A DNA stretch of 64,000 bases from Oscillospiraceae bacterium (GTDB taxonomy: Bacteria > Bacillota > Clostridia > Oscillospirales > Oscillospiraceae), in contig JAFWRM010000013.1 in NCBI GenBank assembly GCA_017519975.1, positions 44,978 through 108,977 on the forward strand. The letters run 5' to 3'. A program made the translations under genes and the position numbers. Shown one piece after another: positions 34,204 through 41,398 of this stretch. The notes under the pieces are model-generated. The model was given only the letters and a program-made list of their open reading frames with translations, had not been told where the DNA came from and made no database searches. The stretch's first letter is position 1. Each line of letters begins with the position of its first letter.

Positions 34204-35088
34204 ATGAAGCAGGCTAAAGGGTACGTATCGACGCTGCTGTCGGCGATCATTTATGGAGCTGGTCCGTTGATGGTAACGCTCGTTTACCGCAGCGGTTTTG
34301 GCGTGAACGCCGTCTCTTTCCTGCGGGTCATTTTTCCGATCCCGGTTCTGGCATTGATCGTTTTTCTGAGGAGAGAAAGCTTTGCCATCCGAGGAAGCCA
34401 GATTTTGAAAATACTGTTTCTTGGTGTCATGGGATCTGTGCTGACCAGCCAGCTGCTGTTCCGGGCCATCCATCACATTGACACGGGAACGGCTACTGCG
34501 CTGAACTTTACGTATCCGGTGCTTGTGATCCTTCTTGACAAGATCCTGTATAAGCAGAGATCGAACCGCTACCTCTGGATCGCAGTGGCTCTGTGTTTTG
34601 CCGGGGTGATGCTGTTCTGCAATCCGCATGGTACGTTTACATGGAAAGGATTCTTTCTGGCATTGGGGTCTGCGCTGTCGTTTGGTTTGTATGTGCTTTA
34701 CCTTGACCGCAGTGGGTTAATGGAAGAGATGGGCTTCTATTCCTTTACGTTTTATTTTTTCCTCATCTCATCGGTGCTGACGCTTCCGTTTGCCGTGTTC
34801 TCAGGAGAATTGAACTGCAGCATTCAGCCAACTGGTTGGATTCTGGCAGCAGGATTCTCTTTGTTGGACGGTCTCCTTGCGACGATCTTCCAACAGTACG
34901 GCGTAGAAACGATAGGAGGTCGGGCAGCATCCATACTCAGTGCGGTGGAGCCGGTGACAAGCGCTTCCCTTGGAGCGATATTTCTTCACGAGGTCATTCA
35001 GACCCGTAATATCTGCGGCATGGTTCTGATTATTATCTCAACTGTCTATCTCATGGTGAAGGGATCGGATCAGCAGGATCCTTCGTGA
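34204..35088 (+). CDS. EamA/DMT-family transporter
   Basis: A 294-residue protein with ten hydrophobic helices in two five-helix halves, as in drug/metabolite transporters of the EamA family. The first half contains GAGPLMVTLVYRSGFG and TATALNFTYPVLVIL; the second the typical GRAASILSAVEPVTSA and LGAIFLHE. It is probably an exporter of a small metabolite. It follows cupin H closely (24 bases; AGAATGGAAAG before ATG 34204), echoing the cupin plus transporter pairing of the upstream modules, though with another transporter family. Confidence 0.85.
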   Translation: MKQAKGYVSTLLSAIIYGAGPLMVTLVYRSGFGVNAVSFLRVIFPIPVLALIVFLRRESFAIRGSQILKILFLGVMGSVLTSQLLFRAIHHIDTGTATALNFTYPVLVILLDKILYKQRSNRYLWIAVALCFAGVMLFCNPHGTFTWKGFFLALGSALSFGLYVLYLDRSGLMEEMGFYSFTFYFFLISSVLTLPFAVFSGELNCSIQPTGWILAAGFSLLDGLLATIFQQYGVETIGGRAASILSAVEPVTSASLGAIFLHEVIQTRNICGMVLIIISTVYLMVKGSDQQDPS

Positions 35089-35166
35089 TCTGTTATCAGT
35101 ATCTCATGAGAGAACTGCTTTCTTTATCGCGGACTGTTTTCAGCTTTTACCCGGGAGGGAAGAAAA

Positions 35167-35727
35167 ATGATCGTACTGATTGACGCGGACGGAGTCCTGG
35201 AGGATCTGAGTCAGAAATGGGTGACGTATCTGAATGAGAAATACGGCACCTCCGTACGGTACGAGGATCTTACGGAATGGGATATGACGCCAGCCTTCCC
35301 CTCTCTGACCAGAGATCAGGTCTATGAGATCGACCGGGATGAGGAGTTTTACTCCCGGCTGGAGCCGATCCCGGGCGCGGTGGAAGCGGTTGGGCGGCTG
35401 CTTGAGGACGGTCACGAGCTCTACGTCGTGACGACGACCCCATACCAGGTCGTAAAACCCAAAATGGAGCGCGCCATCTTCCGGTTTTTTCCGTGTTTCA
35501 CATGGAAGAACATCATCATCACCGCCAACAAGCATCTGATCCGGGGAGACGTGCTGATCGACGATGGGGTGCACAATCTCATGGGAGGAGACTACAGGAA
35601 GATTCTTGTGACTGCTCCTTACAACAGGAATTTCGACGCGGAAGCCAACGGAATGATCCGGGTCGGGAGCTGGGATGAGATCTACCGGGCCGTGTCTGCC
35701 ATGGCTGCGGATGAAAAGGAATCATAA
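35167..35727 (+). CDS. HAD-family 5'(3')-deoxyribonucleotidase-like protein
   Basis: A 186-residue HAD protein. The first motif DADGVLEDL gives the nucleophile Asp and the acid/base Asp (D-x-D), TTT in VVTTTPYQ is the second motif and VLIDDGVHNL carries the acidic fourth motif. The arrangement, with a small helical cap after residue 15, matches the NT5C deoxyribonucleotidase family. GGGAGGGA lies before ATG 35167. It is the first gene of the GC-richer part of the window. Confidence 0.75.
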   Translation: MIVLIDADGVLEDLSQKWVTYLNEKYGTSVRYEDLTEWDMTPAFPSLTRDQVYEIDRDEEFYSRLEPIPGAVEAVGRLLEDGHELYVVTTTPYQVVKPKMERAIFRFFPCFTWKNIIITANKHLIRGDVLIDDGVHNLMGGDYRKILVTAPYNRNFDAEANGMIRVGSWDEIYRAVSAMAADEKES

Positions 35728-35735
35728 ACGATAAA

Positions 35736-35772
35736 GCAAAACGGCGTGACCGAAGAAGTCACGCCGTTTTGC
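35736..35772. terminator. Bidirectional terminator
   Basis: A perfect stem of about 15 bp (AAAACGGCGTGAC/GTCACGCCGTTTT with flanking GC pairs) and a 7-nt loop separates the convergent nucleotidase and peptidase T genes; A- and T-runs on both sides allow termination in either direction. Confidence 0.9.
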
Positions 35773-35775
35773 TTT

Positions 35776-37041
35776 TCATCGGGAGAGATCCGGGAGCGTT
35801 CCCATCTCCGCCCAGCGGCGGCAGAGGGAAAGAAGGATCTCCACGTTTTTCTCCATGGACTGGATCGGTACGAACTCGAACCGGCCGTGCGCGTTCTCAT
35901 ACCCGGCCGAAAGATTGGGGCAGGGCAGTCCGCGGAAGGTAAGAGCCGCGCCGTCCGTCCCCCCGCGGAAGGGTTCGCATACGGGCTCGAGCCCGCAGTC
36001 GGTAATTGCCTGCCGCAGGAGTTCGGTCAGGAAGGGATGCCGGGAAAGGGTCTGTCCCATGTTGCGGTACTGTTCCCTGACGGTCAGCGCAGCCGTGTCC
36101 GGTCCATATCTGCGGTTCAGGGCTTCCGTGCAGTTGGAAAGGAACGTCAGGCGTGACGCGAAGGCGTTTTCATCAAAATCCCTGACGATGAGCTCGACAC
36201 GGGCGTATTCACACGAGGAGGAGACGCTGCATACGTGATAAAAGCCTTCGACGCCGTCGGTGAACTGGGGTTTTTCCCTTGCCGGAAGCATGTTCAGAAA
36301 TTCCACCGCCAGATCGGAGGCGTTGATCATCAGGCCTTTGGCCGTCCCGGTGTGCACGCTGACTCCGCGGATCTCCAGCGCGGCGGCCGCGGCGTTAAAA
36401 GTCTGATCCTGATACCAGCCCACGTGATCCCCGTCCAGCGTATAGGCGAAGCGGGCGCGAAGACGTTCGAGATCCAGCTCCCGGGCAAGGCCGCCGACTT
36501 CCTCATCCGGAGTGAAAGCCAGACAGATCGGGCCGTGAGGGAGTTCCGGATGAGCAAGCAGGATCTCCGCCAGCGTCATAACGGCGGCGATGGCCGCCTT
36601 GTCATCTCCTCCCAGCAGGGTGGTCCCGTCGGTCAGGATCAGATCCTGACCGACGTAGTTTTTCAGTACCGGATGTTCTGTCACCCTCATCACGATGTTC
36701 CGACTTTCATTCAGAAGGATATCTCCCCCGTCATAGGCCTCCAGGACCCAGGGACGGACGCCGTGCCCGCTGACGTCCGGAGCGGTATCCATGTGCGTGA
36801 TGAAGGCCAGCGGCTCCGCGGACGTTCCCGGAGACGCCGGGATACGCCCGTACACGACGCACGCAGACTCGTCGAAGAAGACGTCGGATACGCCGAGACC
36901 TCTCATTTCCGCACAGAGTTCTGCCGCCATGTCCCGCTGGCATGGGGTGGAAGGACCGGGGCCGGTGATCGTACCGGACTGGGAATCGATCCTGGAGTAA
37001 CGAAGCAGGCGCTCCTTCACGGCATCATGAAATCGCAGCAT
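35776..37041 (-). CDS. pepT: Peptidase T (tripeptide aminopeptidase)
   Basis: A 421-residue M20 peptidase. The zinc-site motifs are visible in order: FITHMDTAPD (His and catalytic Asp), LLGGDDKAAIA (bridging Asp), FTPDEEVGG (catalytic Glu and ligand Glu), YTLDGDHVG and GGTDGAALTFRGLPCPNL. Length and spacing match PepT rather than general M20 members. ATG 37041 is chosen because GGAGG lies eight bases upstream, while the longer frame would overlap the preceding gene. It removes the N-terminal residue of tripeptides in the cytoplasm. Confidence 0.88.
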   Translation of the reverse strand: MLRFHDAVKERLLRYSRIDSQSGTITGPGPSTPCQRDMAAELCAEMRGLGVSDVFFDESACVVYGRIPASPGTSAEPLAFITHMDTAPDVSGHGVRPWVLEAYDGGDILLNESRNIVMRVTEHPVLKNYVGQDLILTDGTTLLGGDDKAAIAAVMTLAEILLAHPELPHGPICLAFTPDEEVGGLARELDLERLRARFAYTLDGDHVGWYQDQTFNAAAAALEIRGVSVHTGTAKGLMINASDLAVEFLNMLPAREKPQFTDGVEGFYHVCSVSSSCEYARVELIVRDFDENAFASRLTFLSNCTEALNRRYGPDTAALTVREQYRNMGQTLSRHPFLTELLRQAITDCGLEPVCEPFRGGTDGAALTFRGLPCPNLSAGYENAHGRFEFVPIQSMEKNVEILLSLCRRWAEMGTLPDLSR

Positions 37042-37073
37042 GGGTGAAACCTCCATAAGATGAGAGAATGATT

Positions 37074-40000
37074 TCATTCCTCCAGCAGAGGGATGGTATA
37101 GGCGGCAAGGACCTCCGCCAGTTCTCCGCGCGTCAGCACGTCGTTATCCTCCTCAAGCGAGGGATCCGCCTCGTACTCTATGTCGATGGCGTAGCTGAAG
37201 CCGGACAGAATGTGGGCAGCGAGGCCGCCGGTCAGAGCGGTGCCGGTTTTTGCCGAGGACGGGACGAGACCGTAGGACTGGAAGAACTCCAGCGCTTCCT
37301 GCTGTGCGGACTCGTCTTCGCCAAGCAGACTGTACAGCGCGCCGCACAGGGCTCCGACGGTCGCCGGGTCATCGACCCCGAAGGAGTCGTCCGTCAGCGG
37401 ATCCATGAGATAGTATTCATACGCGAAACGCACGGCCTCGTAATGCTCATGGCCCTCCGGCACGTCGAGGAATTCGACGGTCGAGGGATCCACGGATTCG
37501 AAGGGGTTCAGGATCACGTCGTAAAGATCCTCACAGGAGCGGACGGCAGACGCGCTGCCGGCGGTGAAGCGGGATCCTTCCTCGATCATTTTTGCGTAAG
37601 TCTCCGCGTAGCCTTTCAGCTTTTCAACGGTCAGGCCTTTCAGTTCCTGCATGTAAACGAGAAGATCCTCCTGGCTTCCGCCCAGAAACTCCGTGAGGGC
37701 GGCGCCAATGGCGCCGGTAAGCTCTCCCGCCGGCATGGCCAGATAAGAATAGGAGGAGAGGATATAGCCGTCCAGCGTCTCCTGATCGATGTTCAGTTCC
37801 CGGAGGAAGGCGGGGATCCGCTCAAAGACGTCGAAGGCCTCTCTGACGTTGGGATCGCGGTAGGAGAGGAGATAGGCTCCGCCGTCCTCCATGAAGCCGG
37901 TCATCACGCCGTAAGCGCCGTACTGATCCCGCAGAAGGGGATACAGGTACATGTCGGAAAGCACGGAAGCCACGGCGTCGAGATCTCCGCTGTAGGAATC
38001 CAGCCCGAGCCGGCGGACGTGAGAGACGATGCCGTTGAACTGCACGGTGCTGTCCACGATGAGGCCTTCCCTTCTGGCCGGAGAGGGAAACAGACAGGAA
38101 GCCGGTTCGATGGGATCGGAGGCCAGCTTTTCCGTGAAGGAGGGAGCAGCCGCGGCGTTGGCGGCAATGCCGTTCCCGCTGCCGGCGCACAGGATCACGG
38201 CGTTCGTGCGGTTTTTCAGCTTTGTCTGGATGGATTCCAGCTTCGCGGCGACAGCGTCGGGATCGTCCCACATCAGCTGCTCGACGTCTTCCAGGAACGA
38301 ATAGAACTCCAGCCCGGTAAGATAGCTGAAATATCGGTAACTGGGCGAATCGGCCCCGATCAGGCGGTACAGCATCTCCGTATAGGAATAGTTGCTGATG
38401 TAGTTTCGCAGAGACGCCTTTTCGTTGGCGATCTGGCCCATCACGGCGTCGTAGTCACGGAACTCAGTCTCGAACAGCGTTTCATATATGAGGTCGTAGC
38501 AGGTGGGAAGATCTTCATCGGAACAGAGCCATTCGGTCCTGAGACGCGGATGGATCGTGCCATCCTCGTCCTCCTCGGGTACGGCGATCCGGACACCCCA
38601 GTTATACAGGTGGCGTGTAATGAGAACGGCAAGTTCCTCCTGGCTGCGGCGGCTGGTGTCCAGACCGCCCACCTCGGCGATATACAGCGAAAGCCAGTGC
38701 AGATCCTCCTGTGAAAAGCCGGACGTGTCCAGCAGGATGGCAACATGGTTCACATCGTCCACGTCCGCCTCAGCGTTTATGTAGCAGACGCCGTCGCTCC
38801 CGGTGGAGCGGGTGATCTCAAAGCGGCGGATCTCCTCAGGAAGAGAATCCACCGTAACCGCCTGAAGGGCGGCAACATACGCGGAGGAGTCGTCCTCCGA
38901 TTCCTCGCGGTTGCTCCGGTCGATGATGGACTGCAGCTGCTCCCGGGACATGGAGCTTTTGACCGCTGCCAGGCGCTCGGCTTCGGCGGCGTCCAGCTTT
39001 TCCCGCAGACCGGCCTCCGGATAGGTCGTGCTCAGGGCGGTAGTCCGACTGCCGATCAGCCATCGGTTCACGGCGTCTCTGTAAAGTCCCTGACTGTTCC
39101 AGTCCGCCAGATTCTCAAGGGCTTCGGCGTAGTCCATGTAATTGAAGGGATCATCCGTCGCGGCGCAGCAGGAGGCGATATTCCGGATGAGATTGACCCC
39201 GACGTCCTCCCCTTCGCTCATGAGCCGCGTATTCATGGACAGCTCCGCCGTAACGCTCTCCGCGAGATCGGGAGAAATGCCGTTTTTGCCGATGTCTGCC
39301 AGCACCTCATCCACAAGCCCGCGAAACCGCTCCCCGTCGTCTGTACCGATGGAATCGGCACAGAACAGGATCGCGTCCTCCGGGCCGTCGATATCGATGA
39401 AGGTGGAAAAACTGCCGGTGGCAAAATTCCGGCCGAGTTTCTGCATCAGGGGACCGGCGGGTGAGATGAGGATGTCCGTCAGTGTATTGAGAAGAAGCTC
39501 TTCCTGCGGGGAATCCTTCAGACCGGGACAGACGATGGCGTAGTAAACGCTGGCGGCGTTTTCGGTATTCGAGCCGGCTTCCAGCGGAAAAGCGAACTTT
39601 TCCGATACGGGTTCCGTGATGGGAACATAACCGCTGTCCTCAAAAACGAATTCCTGTCGGTCGTATGGGGCGAAGGCTTCGTTCAGCAGTTTCAGAAACG
39701 CGGTATAGTCCTCAAACTGGCCGTACAGGAAAGCCATGCAGTTGGAGGGATGATAATATGTGGCGTGGTAGTCGATCAGATCCTGCCAGGACATGTCCGG
39801 GATGCTTGCCGGTTCGCCGCCGTCCTCGTTTCCGATGGTGGAGCCGGGAAAAGCCAGCCGATGCATGTTGTCGAGGGCGGCAGTCTGCAGATTGAGAACG
39901 CCCTGCATCTCCGAGTAGACGGTGCCTTCAATGGTCAGCGGGCTGTCCATGTCCGCCATGCGGTAGCGCCAGGCCTCTTCACGGAAGATATCCTCATCCT

Positions 40001-40580
40001 CCAGCACCATGGGGTGCAGGCAGCTGTCCGTATAGAAATCCGCGTATTTCAGCAGCTGTGCTTCGGACAGACTGGCGACGGGATACGTAGTCAGCAGGGG
40101 CATCGTTTCCGCGTTCATGAAGGTATTGTAGGTCTGATAGGAGAGGTTGAAGAAGAGAGACCGTGAGGGATACTTTTCCGACCCGTCCAGCGTGGAGTGC
40201 TCGAACACATGAGGCAGCCCGGTGTTGTCGACTGCTCTGGTGAAAAAAGTGAGATCGAACACACGGTTGGTATCGCTGTTGGCGATGTACATCAGCTGTG
40301 CGCCGGTGCCGTCGTGTTCGAACAGAACGGCGGTCCCTCCAGCGATGGGGAACTCGCGGACCGCGGTAACGGTAAAGCCCTCCACCCGGTCTCCGACCGA
40401 TGGAAGATCCGGATCCTCCGCCGGTGCTTCAGGTTCCGCGGAGGCATCGTTCTCCGGAGGCGTCACAGCAGAAGGCGCGTCCGGGACAGTATGCTCCGCG
40501 GGAGCCTTTTTACCGCAGGCGGTGAAAGAGGCCAGCATCAGGATGGCCAGCGTTAAGCTCAGCAGCCGTTTCATGGTCAT
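37074..40580 (-). CDS. Secreted lipoprotein Zn-peptidase of the M16C (presequence protease/insulinase-like) family
   Basis: A 1168-residue protein. ATG 40580 with GGAGG five bases upstream gives a lipoprotein signal ending in ASFTAC (C22); longer frames have no ribosome site. The inverted zinc motif H124-VFE-H128 lies in GLPHVFEHSTLDG, the M16 active site, with acidic residues downstream. The four-domain M16C length is complete. The linker has an acidic Pro/Glu-rich stretch. M16C members usually act on peptides inside organelles or the cytoplasm; a lipidated outer form would degrade peptides at the cell surface and feed peptide uptake. It is followed 33 bases on by peptidase T. Confidence 0.88.
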   Translation of the reverse strand: MTMKRLLSLTLAILMLASFTACGKKAPAEHTVPDAPSAVTPPENDASAEPEAPAEDPDLPSVGDRVEGFTVTAVREFPIAGGTAVLFEHDGTGAQLMYIANSDTNRVFDLTFFTRAVDNTGLPHVFEHSTLDGSEKYPSRSLFFNLSYQTYNTFMNAETMPLLTTYPVASLSEAQLLKYADFYTDSCLHPMVLEDEDIFREEAWRYRMADMDSPLTIEGTVYSEMQGVLNLQTAALDNMHRLAFPGSTIGNEDGGEPASIPDMSWQDLIDYHATYYHPSNCMAFLYGQFEDYTAFLKLLNEAFAPYDRQEFVFEDSGYVPITEPVSEKFAFPLEAGSNTENAASVYYAIVCPGLKDSPQEELLLNTLTDILISPAGPLMQKLGRNFATGSFSTFIDIDGPEDAILFCADSIGTDDGERFRGLVDEVLADIGKNGISPDLAESVTAELSMNTRLMSEGEDVGVNLIRNIASCCAATDDPFNYMDYAEALENLADWNSQGLYRDAVNRWLIGSRTTALSTTYPEAGLREKLDAAEAERLAAVKSSMSREQLQSIIDRSNREESEDDSSAYVAALQAVTVDSLPEEIRRFEITRSTGSDGVCYINAEADVDDVNHVAILLDTSGFSQEDLHWLSLYIAEVGGLDTSRRSQEELAVLITRHLYNWGVRIAVPEEDEDGTIHPRLRTEWLCSDEDLPTCYDLIYETLFETEFRDYDAVMGQIANEKASLRNYISNYSYTEMLYRLIGADSPSYRYFSYLTGLEFYSFLEDVEQLMWDDPDAVAAKLESIQTKLKNRTNAVILCAGSGNGIAANAAAAPSFTEKLASDPIEPASCLFPSPARREGLIVDSTVQFNGIVSHVRRLGLDSYSGDLDAVASVLSDMYLYPLLRDQYGAYGVMTGFMEDGGAYLLSYRDPNVREAFDVFERIPAFLRELNIDQETLDGYILSSYSYLAMPAGELTGAIGAALTEFLGGSQEDLLVYMQELKGLTVEKLKGYAETYAKMIEEGSRFTAGSASAVRSCEDLYDVILNPFESVDPSTVEFLDVPEGHEHYEAVRFAYEYYLMDPLTDDSFGVDDPATVGALCGALYSLLGEDESAQQEALEFFQSYGLVPSSAKTGTALTGGLAAHILSGFSYAIDIEYEADPSLEEDNDVLTRGELAEVLAAYTIPLLEE

Positions 40581-40626
40581 GGAAACCTCCTGTTCCCGGC
40601 AGAACGGCTGCCGGGGTTCTTCCGCC

Positions 40627-40655
40627 ATTATAAGAAAAAGCGACGCGGGGTTCAA
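40627..40655 (-). promoter_or_regulatory. Promoter of the M16C peptidase gene
   Basis: On the minus strand TTGAAC (40650-40655) and TATAAT (40627-40632) are separated by 17 bp, a near-consensus housekeeping promoter about 47 bases before the start codon. Confidence 0.75.
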
Positions 40656-40678
40656 GAGCGGCGTCCGCGGGGAGGATA

Positions 40679-40707
40679 TTGCCCCGGTGGGAAGACGCCG
40701 GTATAAT
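40679..40707 (+). promoter_or_regulatory. Promoter of the YgjP-type metallopeptidase gene
   Basis: TTGCCC (40679-40684), 17-bp spacer, TATAAT (40702-40707). It is divergent from the M16C promoter and leaves a short leader before ATG 40736. Confidence 0.7.
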
Positions 40708-40735
40708 GAAGAAAAAACGTGAAGGGGGAGAGACG

Positions 40736-41308
40736 ATGCCGGAGATCGATGGGGTGACGTATGAAGTAAGGCGCAGCCGCCGCCGGACCCTCGGACTTTC
40801 CGTCTGCCCGGACGGAACGCTGCTGGTGCGGGCTCCGGTATGGCTGCCCGAGCGGGAAATACGGCGGTTCCTTCTGGAGAAGCAGGAATGGATACGCAAA
40901 AGTGTTTCAAAGATGAAGGACGCCGCCGATAAAGCCGGTGCGGAACCGGCCTTTTCGGAGCAGGATCTGAAGGAGATGACGCGGCTTGCCGCGGAGATCC
41001 TGCCGGAAAGGGTCGCTCATTACGCCAGGTTGGTGGGGGTCACCTATGGGAGGATCACCATCCGATGTCAGAAAACGCGCTGGGGAAGCTGCAGTTCGAA
41101 GGGAAATCTGAATTTCAACTGCCTGCTGATGAAAACGCCGCGGGAAGTGCAGGACAGCGTGGTGGTCCATGAGCTCTGCCACCGAAAGGAAATGTCTCAC
41201 TCCGCGCGTTTTTACGCGGAGGTGCTCCGGGTGTTTCCGGAGTATCGGACGTGGGAGCGCTGGCTGAAGGAGAACGGAAGGCTGCTGATGGCGCGGGTCC
41301 CCCGCTGA
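40736..41308 (+). CDS. YgjP-type zinc metallopeptidase (M48-related, DUF45)
   Basis: A 190-residue protein with the zinc motif HELCH in VVHELCHRKEMSHSARFY, followed by the family's H/S-rich block, and the upstream signature RWGSCSSKGNLNFN. The N-terminal part begins VTYEVRRSRRRTLGLSV. This is the standard architecture of YgjP/DUF45 proteins, thought to be soluble peptidases of unknown target. ATG 40736 follows AGGGGGAG; the longer frame from 40679 begins inside the promoter. Confidence 0.88.
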   Translation: MPEIDGVTYEVRRSRRRTLGLSVCPDGTLLVRAPVWLPEREIRRFLLEKQEWIRKSVSKMKDAADKAGAEPAFSEQDLKEMTRLAAEILPERVAHYARLVGVTYGRITIRCQKTRWGSCSSKGNLNFNCLLMKTPREVQDSVVVHELCHRKEMSHSARFYAEVLRVFPEYRTWERWLKENGRLLMARVPR

Positions 41309-41340
41309 GCAGAGAACCGGAAAGATACGAAGAGGGGAGA

Positions 41341-41381
41341 AAAGGCCCCGCTCCCGGTCGACGACCGGGAGCGGGGCCTTT
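41341..41381. terminator. Long palindromic bidirectional terminator
   Basis: A 20-bp perfect inverted repeat from AAAGGCCCCGCTCCCGGTCG to its complement around one central base lies between convergent genes. The GC-rich stem ends in TTTG. Confidence 0.85.
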
Positions 41382-41398
41382 GTGCCGGAACAGAAGGG

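Noticed and set aside
37068..38714. 548-codon plus-strand open frame antisense to the M16C peptidase
   Set aside because: It is a shadow of a GC-rich gene: no ribosome binding site, no domain pattern, and the opposite frame has a signal peptide and an intact zinc motif.
40580..40910. N-terminal extension of the M16C peptidase up to 40910
   Set aside because: It overlaps the YgjP-type gene, has no ribosome binding site and would place the signal peptide internally.
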